Below are positions 40,730 to 49,324 of a stretch of 64,000 nucleotides of DNA, in pieces (positions within the stretch are counted from its first letter, which is position 1; every line of letters starts with the position of its first letter). The stretch is from the NCBI GenBank assembly GCA_963743035.1, contig CAVUOB010000013.1, positions 1 through 64,000 on the forward strand, in the 5' to 3' direction. The stretch comes from PALSA-911 sp963743035. GTDB lineage: Bacteria; Pseudomonadota; Alphaproteobacteria; Acetobacterales; Acetobacteraceae. Position numbers and translations under genes: made by a program. A model generated the notes under the pieces. The model saw nothing but the letters and a program-made list of their open reading frames with translations, made no database searches and had not been told where the DNA came from.

Positions 40730-42856
40730 ATGGTGCATCCGCTCCTGCGGGTCAGGCTGTTTTCGACAATGGAAGTGCGTGGGGCGGATGGGGCGAGTTT
40801 GCTGCCCAAGGGCCGCAAGACGCGCGGCGTGCTCGCAGTGCTGGCGATGAATGCCGGTAGACCGGTATTGCGGGATTCGCTCACCGAATTGTTGTGGAGC
40901 CGGCGTGAACGGGACCAGGCGCGCGCGTCGCTGCGGCAGGCCGTGCACGAGTTGAGCGACCTGCTGGGCAGGATCGATCCCGCGCTCTTTCTGGTGGAAC
41001 GCACGCATCTGTCCCTGGGCAACCCGACTGGCAGCAAGATCTTGAACGAATTGCTCTGGGTGGATGCTCAAGCGCTGACGGGGGCCGGAGTGGTGCGGCC
41101 CGAATTGCTGGAATTGTTCCGCCCGGGACTGGTGGAGGATCTGGTGGGGATCGATCCGGCGTTCGACCGCTGGCGTGCGGCGCAGATCGAGCGGATATCC
41201 GGATTGGCGCGCAGCCGGGCCGAGGAGTGGCTGGCCATCTGCCAGGAGGCGGCGGACGATCCGACCGATGCCGGGGTGGCGGCTCTGGTGGGAGCGGCCG
41301 AACGGCTCATTGCGATCGACCGTGCGCATGAGGGCGCGTGGCGTGCGTTGATCCGGGCGCATGTGGCAAGAGGCGACCGCGCTGCTGCGGTGAACGCGTT
41401 CGAGCGATGCGCCGATGCGCTGGCCGCGGTGGCGCAGCTCACTCCGTCGGAAGAGACAGCGGCCCTGCTGTCGAGCATCCGCGGCCGGGGCCCCGCATCC
41501 GGTCCAACATCGATCGGCCCTGGAGCAGACGGTGGGCAAGCCAGGGCACCGGATGCACCATCGTCGCGGGTAGTGGCGGGGCGTCATCCATTGCGGATCG
41601 GCGTGATGCCGCTACGGACATTGGGCGCCTCGCAAACCGACGAATTGTCTTTGGGTCTGGCGGCGGAGATCACCTATGCGCTGTCGCGGCTCAGCTGGCT
41701 GTCCTGCGTTGCGCCGAGTTCCGTGGGCGTCGCAGCTCAACAGAAAGCCTTGGCGCATGTAAACGGGGACACATCGTGGCGGTCGCTGGACCTGGATCTG
41801 TTGCTGGAGGGGACCGTGCAGCGCGGCGGCGGGCGGGTACGCGTCATGACCCGGCTGTTGGATCTTCGCGCCGGCGATGAAGTGATCTGGGCTAGACGGT
41901 TCGATCGTCATGAGACCGACACCCTGACCTTGCAGGAGACGATTGCGGCGGAGACCGTAGCCCAGCTCGACCCCGAGTTGCTGGTGCACGAGGGGGAAAA
42001 GGCCCGCGCGCGGCCGGCGGAAGGTGGCAGCACGCATGACCTGCTGCTGCGTGCAATTCCGGCGATCTACCGCCTGGAACTCAAAGGGTTCCACGATGCC
42101 GGGGAACTGCTGGCCGCTGCGATCGCCCTGGATCCGGGCCACGCAACGGCCCATGCCTGGTACGCATATTGGCATCTGTTGCTGAACGGGCAGGGTTGGG
42201 CGGAGGATCCGGCGGCGGCGGCGCAGCGTGGCAGCGAGTTGGCGGAGCGCGCCGTGACGCTCGACCCCACGGATGCACGGGCGCTGACCATTGCCGGGCA
42301 TGTGAGCGGCTTCCTGGCGCGACGGCCTCGGGAAGCATTGGAGCTGCATGAGCGGGCACTGGAGGTCAATCCGCATCTTGCCCTCGCCTGGTGTTTCTCC
42401 GGCCTGTCGCTTTCCTATCTGGGGCGGCATGAGGAGGCGCTTGCGAGGATCCTGCAGGCGCGCAGATTGTCGCCATTTGATCCGCATGGATTCTTCTTCG
42501 ATATGGCAGCCATGATGCCCTGCCTGATGCTTCGCTCGTACGAGTATGCGGTCGAGCTCGGCAATCGGGCGTTGGTCCTGAATTCGAATTTCTCGTCCAC
42601 TTGCAAGGGGTATTTGTCGGTGCTGGGGCATATGGGGCACCAGGCTGAAGCCAGGGACATGCGGGCGCGGCTGCTGGCTTTGGAGCCGGGGTTCTGCGTG
42701 CGGGATGCGGTTGTGCGTTCTCCGCTGACCAGGGAGGAGGATCTAGCTCATTACGCCCATGGATTGCGGTTGGCCGGGTTGGCGGAAACGCCCACGCAGG
42801 TCGCCTCGGTAATCCGGTTGGATCGTTTCCCGCGGAGTGACGATGATCCAGTTTAG
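40730..42856 (+). CDS. BTAD/TPR winged-helix transcriptional regulator
   Basis: This 708-residue regulator has an OmpR-type winged helix at about 5-95 (GRKTRGVLAVLAMNAGRPVL, then LTELLWSRRERDQARASLRQ). A bacterial transcriptional activation domain of TPR repeats follows at about 100-245. The middle (LRIGVMPLRTLGASQTDELS ... LLDLRAGDEVIWARRFDRHE) resembles the TolB-like segment of such regulators. A C-terminal TPR array (AIALDPGHATAHAWYAYWHL, AVTLDPTDARALTIAGHVSG) completes it. No receiver domain or membrane segment is present. Start ATG 40730 has only a weak ribosome site, and 40634 is possible. Its location points to control of the divergent peptide gene. Confidence 0.85.
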   Translation: MVHPLLRVRLFSTMEVRGADGASLLPKGRKTRGVLAVLAMNAGRPVLRDSLTELLWSRRERDQARASLRQAVHELSDLLGRIDPALFLVERTHLSLGNPTGSKILNELLWVDAQALTGAGVVRPELLELFRPGLVEDLVGIDPAFDRWRAAQIERISGLARSRAEEWLAICQEAADDPTDAGVAALVGAAERLIAIDRAHEGAWRALIRAHVARGDRAAAVNAFERCADALAAVAQLTPSEETAALLSSIRGRGPASGPTSIGPGADGGQARAPDAPSSRVVAGRHPLRIGVMPLRTLGASQTDELSLGLAAEITYALSRLSWLSCVAPSSVGVAAQQKALAHVNGDTSWRSLDLDLLLEGTVQRGGGRVRVMTRLLDLRAGDEVIWARRFDRHETDTLTLQETIAAETVAQLDPELLVHEGEKARARPAEGGSTHDLLLRAIPAIYRLELKGFHDAGELLAAAIALDPGHATAHAWYAYWHLLLNGQGWAEDPAAAAQRGSELAERAVTLDPTDARALTIAGHVSGFLARRPREALELHERALEVNPHLALAWCFSGLSLSYLGRHEEALARILQARRLSPFDPHGFFFDMAAMMPCLMLRSYEYAVELGNRALVLNSNFSSTCKGYLSVLGHMGHQAEARDMRARLLALEPGFCVRDAVVRSPLTREEDLAHYAHGLRLAGLAETPTQVASVIRLDRFPRSDDDPV

Positions 42857-42862
42857 TCTTCT

Positions 42863-42911
42863 CGAGCAATTCCAATGTCTTGGGATCGCTTTGCGATTCC
42901 AGTCGGACTGA
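42863..42911. repeat. 49-bp intergenic repeat, copy 2
   Basis: It begins CGAGCAATTCCAATG and matches 40115-40163 in the same orientation. It sits in the short gap between the regulator stop and the convergent MFS gene. Confidence 0.6.
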
Positions 42912-42918
42912 TATCGGT

Positions 42919-44418
42919 CTATAGCCGCCGGACCGGGATGCTCCAGGCCAGGAGCAGGGCGGCGGCGGCGAAGCCGGCTACGGTCAAGAAGGCGCCACGA
43001 AAGGCTTCGGCGATTTCGGTCTGCACGAGCTGGCGGCGGAGCGGGTCGAAGGTCGCGAGGACGTGTGGGCCGCGCTGGACCAGTTCGGTGAACATGGCGG
43101 CGGTTTCCGGGTCCTTGGCCGCGAGAATGGCAAACAATACTGCACCGACCACCGCGGTGGCGAAGGCGGCGCCGACGGAGCGGGAGATCTGCACGGAGGC
43201 CGCCGCGGCGGCGAGCGATGTGGGCCCGGCAATCGTCTGCACCGTGATCTGCACGACCGGCATGCCGGTGCCGAAACTCATGGCCGTCAGCGCGAAGGCC
43301 CAGGGTAATGCCCAGATCGGGAGGCGGGGCGCCATGATCGCCAGGAAAACCAGCATCGCCACGCTGACGGCGAGCCCAAACGAGGGCCAGATGGCGGTGC
43401 GGCCGGTAAGCGCGATCATGCGGCCGGTGAAGATGGAGCCGATGCCGATGCCAGCGGTCAGCGGCAGCATAAGCATGCCGGTGTCGCCCGGCGTGACGCC
43501 GCGGGCGACCTGCAGGTAGAGCGGCAGAAACGTGATCATGGAAACGACGGCGCCGGCGAGACAAAGCGCCATCAGGTCGCTGCGCAGGATGGTCGGGTCA
43601 CCCAGCAGATTGATCGGCAGCAGGGGGGTGGGGGCGCGGCGCTCCTGGCGGATCAGGACGAAAAGCGCGGCCGAGGCGAGTGCGACCAGCAGCGCGATCA
43701 AGGGCAATGCGTGGGCGTCCAGCTTGCGGATCTGTTCCAGGGCGATCAGGCCGGGGACGATGGTGAGGGTGAAGAAGACCGTGCCCCAGACATCGAAGCT
43801 GAAACGGCCGCCGCCCTGGTATTGCGATTTCAATCGGATCGCCAGCAGCATCGACAGCAGGCAAAGCGGGATATTGACCAGAAACACCGCCTGCCAGCCG
43901 AAACGCTCGGTCAGGTAGCCGCCGACCACGGGACCGAAGGTGCTGGCGGTGACGAAGGTGGTGGCGAGATAGCCCTGGTAGCGGCCGCGCTGGCGGGGGG
44001 GCACGGCCTCTCCGATCAGGGCTTGCGACAGGGTCATCAGCCCGCCGCCGCCCAGACCTTGAATGACCCGGGCGAGGACGAGCACCCAGAGGCTGGGAGC
44101 CAGGGCGCCGAGCACGGACGCAACCATCAGGATCGACAGCGCGACGTAGAGCATGCGCTTGCGGCCGAGCGCGTCGCCGAGGCGTCCGTAGATCGGGGCG
44201 GCGATGGTGTTGGCCAACAGATAGGCGACGACGATCCAGGAGATCTGTTCGACATTGCCGAGAGAGCCGGCGATGGCGGGGAGAGCGGTCGAGACGATCG
44301 TCTGATCCAGCGCCGAAAGAAACATCGGCAGCATGATCGACGGGAAGACCCGGAAGAACAGCTTGCGCGTGGCGGCGGTAGGCGGTCCGACTGCGGCGCC
44401 ACTTTGCGTTGGTGTCAT
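42919..44418 (-). CDS. MFS transporter, DHA2 (EmrB/QacA-like) family
   Basis: The 499-residue membrane protein has about 14 hydrophobic segments. Motifs are ALDQTIVSTALPAIAGSLGN in helix 1, GRLGDALGRKRML (motif A) after helix 2, and LARVIQGLGGGGLMTLSQAL (motif B/C region). Such proteins export drugs or metabolites with protons. I start at ATG 44418 (MTPTQSG), not at 44442. It converges with the BTAD regulator and diverges from the Lrp-family regulator 266 bases away, which may control it. Confidence 0.9.
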   Translation of the reverse strand: MTPTQSGAAVGPPTAATRKLFFRVFPSIMLPMFLSALDQTIVSTALPAIAGSLGNVEQISWIVVAYLLANTIAAPIYGRLGDALGRKRMLYVALSILMVASVLGALAPSLWVLVLARVIQGLGGGGLMTLSQALIGEAVPPRQRGRYQGYLATTFVTASTFGPVVGGYLTERFGWQAVFLVNIPLCLLSMLLAIRLKSQYQGGGRFSFDVWGTVFFTLTIVPGLIALEQIRKLDAHALPLIALLVALASAALFVLIRQERRAPTPLLPINLLGDPTILRSDLMALCLAGAVVSMITFLPLYLQVARGVTPGDTGMLMLPLTAGIGIGSIFTGRMIALTGRTAIWPSFGLAVSVAMLVFLAIMAPRLPIWALPWAFALTAMSFGTGMPVVQITVQTIAGPTSLAAAAASVQISRSVGAAFATAVVGAVLFAILAAKDPETAAMFTELVQRGPHVLATFDPLRRQLVQTEIAEAFRGAFLTVAGFAAAALLLAWSIPVRRL

Positions 44419-44625
44419 CGGAGCAACGTAGCCGTGCACCACCCGGTCTGGCCAGTCAGTCGCGGCCTCAGGCTGTCTTCGAAGGAGAGCGAGTATCGGG
44501 GGCCTCAGGTCCGGACACGCGTGCCGGCGGGGAGCGGATCTGTCCGCCGAACGGTAGAGGCGCCGCCGGGATGGACGTGAACATCGACGCCTGGGGAGAA
44601 ATATATGCTTCCGGACGTGCGGATA

Positions 44626-44637
44626 TTGTCATGACAA
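44626..44637. promoter_or_regulatory. Perfect palindrome TTGTCATGACAA, candidate operator
   Basis: A 12-bp perfect inverted repeat lies 47 bases upstream of the Lrp-family start, in the gap shared with the divergent MFS gene, and is followed by the AT-rich stretch ATAAAATTCATCTATAAAG. This fits autoregulation and control of the transporter. It is an inference. Confidence 0.45.
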
Positions 44638-44684
44638 ATAAAATTCATCTATAAAGAAAGGCATATATGGAAGGGAATTCGCGT

Positions 44685-45149
44685 ATGGCTGATGGCAAGG
44701 AGCTCGACCGTCTGGACCGCGCGATCTTGCGGCTGCTGGCCGATGACGCCTCGCTATCTTTGGCCGAGGTGGCGGAGAAGGTGGGGCTGACGCCGACGCC
44801 GTGCTGGAAACGGATCCGGCGCATGGAGCAGGACGGCATTATTCTGCGACGGGTCGCGGTGCTGGATCCCGCCAAGATCGGCGTGCCCGTGTCCGTGTTC
44901 GTCGAAGTGGAGACGGCGGATCATTCGAGCAACTGGCTGGAGCGCTTCGCGACGGTGGTGGCGGGCATGCCGGAGATCGTCGATGCCTGGCGGATGAGCG
45001 GGGACGTGGACTATCTGCTGCATGTGGTCGTGGCCGACATTGCCGCCTATGACGAGTTTTATCGCAGGCTGATCGCCGCGGTGCCGCTGCGCAACGTGAC
45101 CAGCCGGTTCGCGATGGAGCGGCTCAAGGCCGGGCCGCTGCCGGTGTGA
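44685..45149 (+). CDS. Lrp/AsnC family transcriptional regulator
   Basis: The 154-residue protein has an N-terminal helix-turn-helix (LDRAILRLLADDASLSLAEV, GLTPTPCWKRIRRMEQDGII) and a C-terminal RAM ligand-sensing domain (VSVFVEVETADHSSNWLERF, AWRMSGDVDYLLHVVVADIA). Size and order are normal. ATG 44685 follows GGAAGGG. Such regulators form octamers and respond to amino acids or similar ligands. It diverges from the DHA2 transporter, its likely target. Confidence 0.92.
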   Translation: MADGKELDRLDRAILRLLADDASLSLAEVAEKVGLTPTPCWKRIRRMEQDGIILRRVAVLDPAKIGVPVSVFVEVETADHSSNWLERFATVVAGMPEIVDAWRMSGDVDYLLHVVVADIAAYDEFYRRLIAAVPLRNVTSRFAMERLKAGPLPV

Positions 45150-45261
45150 TGCTGCCGCGACGATAACATCTCCCGCTCACCGGGGCTGAAGCGGCGCGTG
45201 GGAACGGTTATTTAACCCGGATCTGCCTCACTGTGCTTGCGAGTTGCATGGAGGCAGGTGG

Positions 45262-45579
45262 ATGTCCGGCAGCAGATTGGTCAATCGCAATGTGGTCGGC
45301 GAGAAAGGCCGGACCAGCATGCGCCTGGAGCCGGAACTCTGGGAGGCGCTGCGGGAAATTTGCCGACGGGAGCAGGCCGATGTCGGGACCATGATCCGGC
45401 GGATCGAGGCGCTGGGCCGGGCGCAGTCAGGGGATGGCGGTCGTTCCGGGGGGCGCACCAGTGCGGTGCGGGTGTTCATCGTGCAATATTTCCGTGCGCT
45501 CGCCGAGGGTAGGGTACAGAACGCCCCGCAGGCTGCGTTGTTCGGCAGTGGCCGCGACGTTGGAGGTCGCTCCGCTTGA
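45262..45579 (+). CDS. Ribbon-helix-helix domain protein
   Basis: The 105-residue protein starts at ATG 45262 (MSGSRLVNRNVVGEKGRTSM). The segment RTSMRLEPELWEALREICRR is a ribbon-helix-helix DNA-binding pattern, followed by a second helical part (SAVRVFIVQYFRALAEGRVQ). This is typical of the small RHH proteins of alphaproteobacteria. It is probably a dimeric DNA-binding protein. Targets are unknown. It converges with the DUF2889 gene 20 bases away. Confidence 0.8.
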   Translation: MSGSRLVNRNVVGEKGRTSMRLEPELWEALREICRREQADVGTMIRRIEALGRAQSGDGGRSGGRTSAVRVFIVQYFRALAEGRVQNAPQAALFGSGRDVGGRSA

Positions 45580-45599
45580 ACCGGTCCATTTCTAGCGGG

Positions 45600-46262
45600 T
45601 CAGTCCTCGCCGGCGGCCACCGCCATTTCCGGGTCTGTGGACACCGAGTTGACCGCATCGTCACCGGTGTAGAGATGCGGCCAACGGCGCTGGACGACCG
45701 GGCTGTTCGTGCCGTAGGCGAGGCAGGTGCCGAGGATGGCCGGTGGGCCGCCCCATCGCTCGGTGATCTTGGCGTCCAGCGTCTCGCCGCTGATTTTTTC
45801 TCCGCGCCTGGCGGCGGCATCGGTCTCGCGCTTGGCGCGGTGGGGATTGATGGTCTGGAAGGCTGTCGTGGCCATCTGCTGCAGCAATTCCCGCAAATGG
45901 GTGCAGCCATGCGTGCCGCCGATACGCAGATTGGCTTCCTTCAGGAAGCCGCGGCCGATCTTGAGCCCGGCCAGGCGGGCGAAATTCGGCGCCGCGCTTG
46001 GGCATATTGCATAGGGGGTGTGGTCCGAGACGGCTTCGCATTCGGTGATCGCCATGTCCTCGGTCACGGTCATGCGCATGAACATGCCGTGCAGCGGCTC
46101 GTTCGGGGCGATGAAGCCGCGCTCGTCGTTTGGAAATCCAAAGGCCTTGGTGTCGGTCAGCGACGCCTCGATGTCATATAACCCGTCGGTCCGGCGATAA
46201 CCGTAGATGGTAATTGCGCGCGTATGGGACAACTCGCGCGCGACAGGGGGGCTTAAAGGCAT
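45600..46262 (-). CDS. DUF2889 domain protein
   Basis: The 220-residue protein begins MPLSPPVARELSHTRAITIY and has the DUF2889 pattern (GYRRTDGLYDIEASLTDTKA; MRMTVTEDMAITECEAVSDH; ARLAGLKIGRGFLKEANLRI; GGTHGCTHLRELLQQMATTA). The conserved His/Cys residues in GGTHGCTHL may bind metal. There is no signal peptide. Members often occur near aromatic-compound or CoA metabolism, but no reaction is known. ATG 46262 is the first good start. Confidence 0.85.
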   Translation of the reverse strand: MPLSPPVARELSHTRAITIYGYRRTDGLYDIEASLTDTKAFGFPNDERGFIAPNEPLHGMFMRMTVTEDMAITECEAVSDHTPYAICPSAAPNFARLAGLKIGRGFLKEANLRIGGTHGCTHLRELLQQMATTAFQTINPHRAKRETDAAARRGEKISGETLDAKITERWGGPPAILGTCLAYGTNSPVVQRRWPHLYTGDDAVNSVSTDPEMAVAAGED

Positions 46263-46444
46263 AAGGAACGCTCCGGCACGGATGGGACTTGGTTGTGCAG
46301 TGCAGCAGAAACCTATACTGCGGCGCCAGGGCTGGCGCAAACCCAGGTTCGGTCGCTGCTGACGGGCGCAGCGGGCATGGTGTGCCTCTTTGGCCCGGCT
46401 AGAAAATCTGCCGCTGGTTTGGGATCAGCCTCTGGCCACACGGC

Positions 46445-48145
46445 CTAGGGTTCGCAGCCTTCCAGCCGCAACAGGTCGACCACCGCTTGTTCATCGACAT
46501 TGGAAGCGGTGAAGGCCTGGCCGATTCCATGCACGAGGACGAATTTCAGCGCGCCATCCTGCACCTTCTTGTCGCGGCGCATATGGCCGATCAGCGTGGC
46601 GGCCGAAAAGCGACGGTTCAGGGTGCGGATTTCGGCGGGCAGGCCAAGGCTTGCCACGTGCGATACCACACGATTTGCGTCCTCCGGCGGGCAGAGGCCG
46701 AGGCGGGCGGAAAGCCGGAATGCCAGGCCGAGGCCAACCGCGACGCCTTCGCCGTGCAGCAGCCCGCCGCCATAGCCATACTCGGCTTCCAGGGCATGGC
46801 CGAAGGTGTGGCCGAGATTGAGCAATGCGCGGCCGTCATTAAGCTTTTCCTCGCGCTCATCATCGCCGACGACGCCGGCCTTGAAGGCGCAGGCCTGACG
46901 GATGGCTTCGGCCTGGGCCTCCGGGTCCCCGCCGATGACCGCGCCACCATGCACTTCGCACCATTCGAAGAACTCGGAATCGGCGATCAAGCCGGCCTTG
47001 ACGATCTCGGCGTAGCCGGCGGCGAGCTCCCGGCGTGGCAAGGTCGCCAGAGTGCCGGTATCGACCAGCACCATGCGGGGCTGGTGGAAGGCGCCGAGCA
47101 GGTTCTTGCCGCGCGGGGTGTTGATCCCGGTCTTGCCGCCGACCGAGCTGTCCACCTGGGACAGCAGCGTGGTCGGGATCTGCACGAAAGGCAGGCCACG
47201 CAGCGTACTGGCGGCGGCAAAGCCGGCGAGGTCGCCGACGACGCCGCCGCCGAGCGCGATCACCGTGGTTCGGCGTTCGACCCTGGCTTCCAGCAGGGCG
47301 TCGGTGACGCGGCCGAAGACTTCCAGGTTCTTGGACGCCTCTCCGGGCGGCACGATGATCTGGCTGACGGCCACGCCGGTCTGCGCCAGGCCGCGCAGCA
47401 GGGTTTCCAGGTGCAGGCCGGCGACATGTTCGTCGGTGACGACGACGGCGCGCTTCTGCGGCAGGCGGGGGGCCAGCAGCGCGCCGGCGCGGGCAAGCAG
47501 ATTGCTGCCGATAACCACGTCATACTGGGTGGTGGAGAGCTGCACCGAGAGCCGGCGCGGCGGGTTCCAGGATTGCAGCGTGTGCATGACGGCATTGGTG
47601 CTGTGTTCGAGACTTTCGTCGCCGCAATCCACGATCAGGTCAGCCTCCGCATAGACGGGATAACGCCGTTCCATAAGTTCGCGGAGGATCTTTTCCGGAT
47701 CTCCGGCGGCGAGGAGCGGGCGATTATCGCGCCCGGCGACGCGGCGGACAAGGACCGGCAAGGTGCAGCGCAGCCAAACCGAAACAGCGTCCCGGCGGGT
47801 CGCGTTTCGGGTCTGTTCGTCCATGAATGCGCCGCCACCGGTGGCCAGGACCACGGGTTCACCCGACAGCAGGCGCCGGATGACGCGGCGTTCCCCGTCG
47901 CGAAAGCTCTCCTCCCCATAGCGGGCGAAGATTTCCGGAATGGTGCGGCCGGCTGCCAGCTCGATCTCGGCGTCCGCGTCGTAGAAGGGCATGCCGAGCC
48001 TGGCGGCGAGCCGGCGGCCGATCGAGGTCTTGCCGGCGCCCATCAGGCCGACCAGGACGATGCTGCGGCCGGCAAGCGCGGCAGGTAGCGGGCCGTCCGG
48101 CGAGCCGAGGCGGACAGTCTCTCGAAGAGCGGTGTTGCGTGACAT
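46445..48145 (-). CDS. aroKB: Fused shikimate kinase / 3-dehydroquinate synthase
   Basis: This bifunctional enzyme of 566 residues serves aromatic amino-acid biosynthesis. Residues about 25-190 are shikimate kinase (Walker A GLMGAGKTS at 33-41, FYDADAEIE, ATGGGAF). Residues about 195-566 are 3-dehydroquinate synthase (ALGGGVVGDLAGF, DSSVGGKTGIN, NLGHTFGHALE for NAD, zinc and substrate). DHQ synthase catalyses the second step of the pathway and shikimate kinase the fifth. Separate aroK and aroB genes are the rule, and fusion is found in some Rhodospirillales/Acetobacteraceae. I start at ATG 48145. A CTAGCC -10-like box is at 48155-48160. Confidence 0.95.
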   Translation of the reverse strand: MSRNTALRETVRLGSPDGPLPAALAGRSIVLVGLMGAGKTSIGRRLAARLGMPFYDADAEIELAAGRTIPEIFARYGEESFRDGERRVIRRLLSGEPVVLATGGGAFMDEQTRNATRRDAVSVWLRCTLPVLVRRVAGRDNRPLLAAGDPEKILRELMERRYPVYAEADLIVDCGDESLEHSTNAVMHTLQSWNPPRRLSVQLSTTQYDVVIGSNLLARAGALLAPRLPQKRAVVVTDEHVAGLHLETLLRGLAQTGVAVSQIIVPPGEASKNLEVFGRVTDALLEARVERRTTVIALGGGVVGDLAGFAAASTLRGLPFVQIPTTLLSQVDSSVGGKTGINTPRGKNLLGAFHQPRMVLVDTGTLATLPRRELAAGYAEIVKAGLIADSEFFEWCEVHGGAVIGGDPEAQAEAIRQACAFKAGVVGDDEREEKLNDGRALLNLGHTFGHALEAEYGYGGGLLHGEGVAVGLGLAFRLSARLGLCPPEDANRVVSHVASLGLPAEIRTLNRRFSAATLIGHMRRDKKVQDGALKFVLVHGIGQAFTASNVDEQAVVDLLRLEGCEP

Positions 48146-48218
48146 GGCGGCGGAGGCTAGCACAGCCGGGCGTGCGCTGGCCAAGCTGGGTTGGCCCAAT
48201 GGAGTCGTCTAAGGCCAA

Positions 48219-48362
48219 ATGAACCGCATCTTCCTCGTTATTGTCCTGGGCGGCCTGGTCCTGTTGGGTGCGGGCGCGTTGCTCCTGGGCGCATTTCCGC
48301 CGTCGCCACATGTGCAGCCGGTGGAAAAAGTGCTGCCGAACGATCAGTTCAAGAGCGGCTGA
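48219..48362 (+). CDS. 47-residue single-span membrane protein upstream of xerD
   Basis: The frame from ATG 48219 reads MNRIFLVIVLGGLVLLGAGA and continues to KVLPNDQFKSG. One hydrophobic N-terminal span is followed by a short Pro-containing tail. It may be an uncleaved signal anchor. Its stop (48360-48362) directly abuts the GTG of xerD, so they are probably co-transcribed and coupled. The family is unknown. Confidence 0.7.
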   Translation: MNRIFLVIVLGGLVLLGAGALLLGAFPPSPHVQPVEKVLPNDQFKSG

Positions 48363-49307
48363 GTGGTCGACGCCGCGCCGCGTTCCCAGGATCGCCACGT
48401 CGAGGCGTTTCTGGAAATGCTGGCAGCGGAGCGGGGCGCGGCGCGCAACACGTTGGCGGCCTATGGTGCCGATCTCGGCGATTTTGGCGCGTTTGCCGGA
48501 AGCCGCGGCTGTGGCCCCGCGGCGGCGGACGCTGCCGTTTTGCAAAGGTATATGGCGGGTCTGGCGCATTCCGGGCTGTCGGCGCGCACCGCGGCCCGGC
48601 GGCTGTCGGCGTTGCGGCAGTTCTTTCGCTTTCTGTTGCGCGAGGGCGTGCGCCAGGACGACCCGACCACGCTGTTGGACAGCCCGGGCCTGCCTCGGTC
48701 ATTGCCGAAATTCCTGACGGAGCAGGAGGTGGATGCCCTGCTCGCGGCTGGTGGGGCGCGGGCGGGCCAGCAGGGGCTGCTCGCGCGGGCGGCACTGGAA
48801 ATCCTGTATGCCACGGGGTTGCGCGTCTCCGAGCTACTGGCTCTGCCGCGAGGCGCGCTGGCGGGAGACGCGGCGATCCTGTTGGTGCGCGGCAAGGGCG
48901 GCAAGGAGCGGATCGTGCCACTGTCCGATGCTGCGAAGGAGGCCGCCAGGGTCTATGTCAACGGGCGGTCGCCCGCGGATGACGGAAAGGACGGGGCCAG
49001 GGACGTGAGCCCCTGGCTGTTTCCCGGGCGCGACCCGCGGCAGGCGATGACGCGGCAGGGCTTTGCGCTGCTGTTGAAGCAGATTGCGCTGGATGCCGGC
49101 CTCGACCCGGCGCGGGTGTCGCCGCATGTGCTGCGGCATTCCTTTGCGTCCCATATGCTGGCGCGGGGGGCGGATCTGCGCAGCCTGCAATTGCTGTTGG
49201 GCCACGCCGATATCGCCACCACGCAGATCTATACGCATGTGCTGACCGAGCGGCTGCAGCGTCTGGTGGAGGCGCATCATCCATTGGCCAGGAAGGCGCC
49301 GGGATAG
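48363..49307 (+). CDS. xerD: Tyrosine recombinase XerD
   Basis: The 314-residue recombinase has an N-terminal SAM-like core-binding domain (about 10-95) and a C-terminal catalytic domain. The catalytic set is visible: Arg in YATGLRVSELLAL, Lys in VRGKGGKERIVPL, HxxR in SPHVLRHSFASHML, His in LLGHADIATTQ, and Tyr in IYTHVL. With XerC it resolves chromosome dimers at dif. GTG 48363 is the start, directly after the upstream stop. Despite being an integrase-like protein, it is the housekeeping enzyme and is 10 kb from the phage-like cluster. Confidence 0.92.
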   Translation: MVDAAPRSQDRHVEAFLEMLAAERGAARNTLAAYGADLGDFGAFAGSRGCGPAAADAAVLQRYMAGLAHSGLSARTAARRLSALRQFFRFLLREGVRQDDPTTLLDSPGLPRSLPKFLTEQEVDALLAAGGARAGQQGLLARAALEILYATGLRVSELLALPRGALAGDAAILLVRGKGGKERIVPLSDAAKEAARVYVNGRSPADDGKDGARDVSPWLFPGRDPRQAMTRQGFALLLKQIALDAGLDPARVSPHVLRHSFASHMLARGADLRSLQLLLGHADIATTQIYTHVLTERLQRLVEAHHPLARKAPG

Positions 49308-49324
49308 GGCTGTATCCGGTGTCC

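Noticed and set aside
48363..49307. Tyrosine recombinase considered as the integrase of the phage-like cluster
   Set aside because: It is a full housekeeping XerD, coupled to a small membrane gene and about 10 kb from the cluster, with host genes in between.
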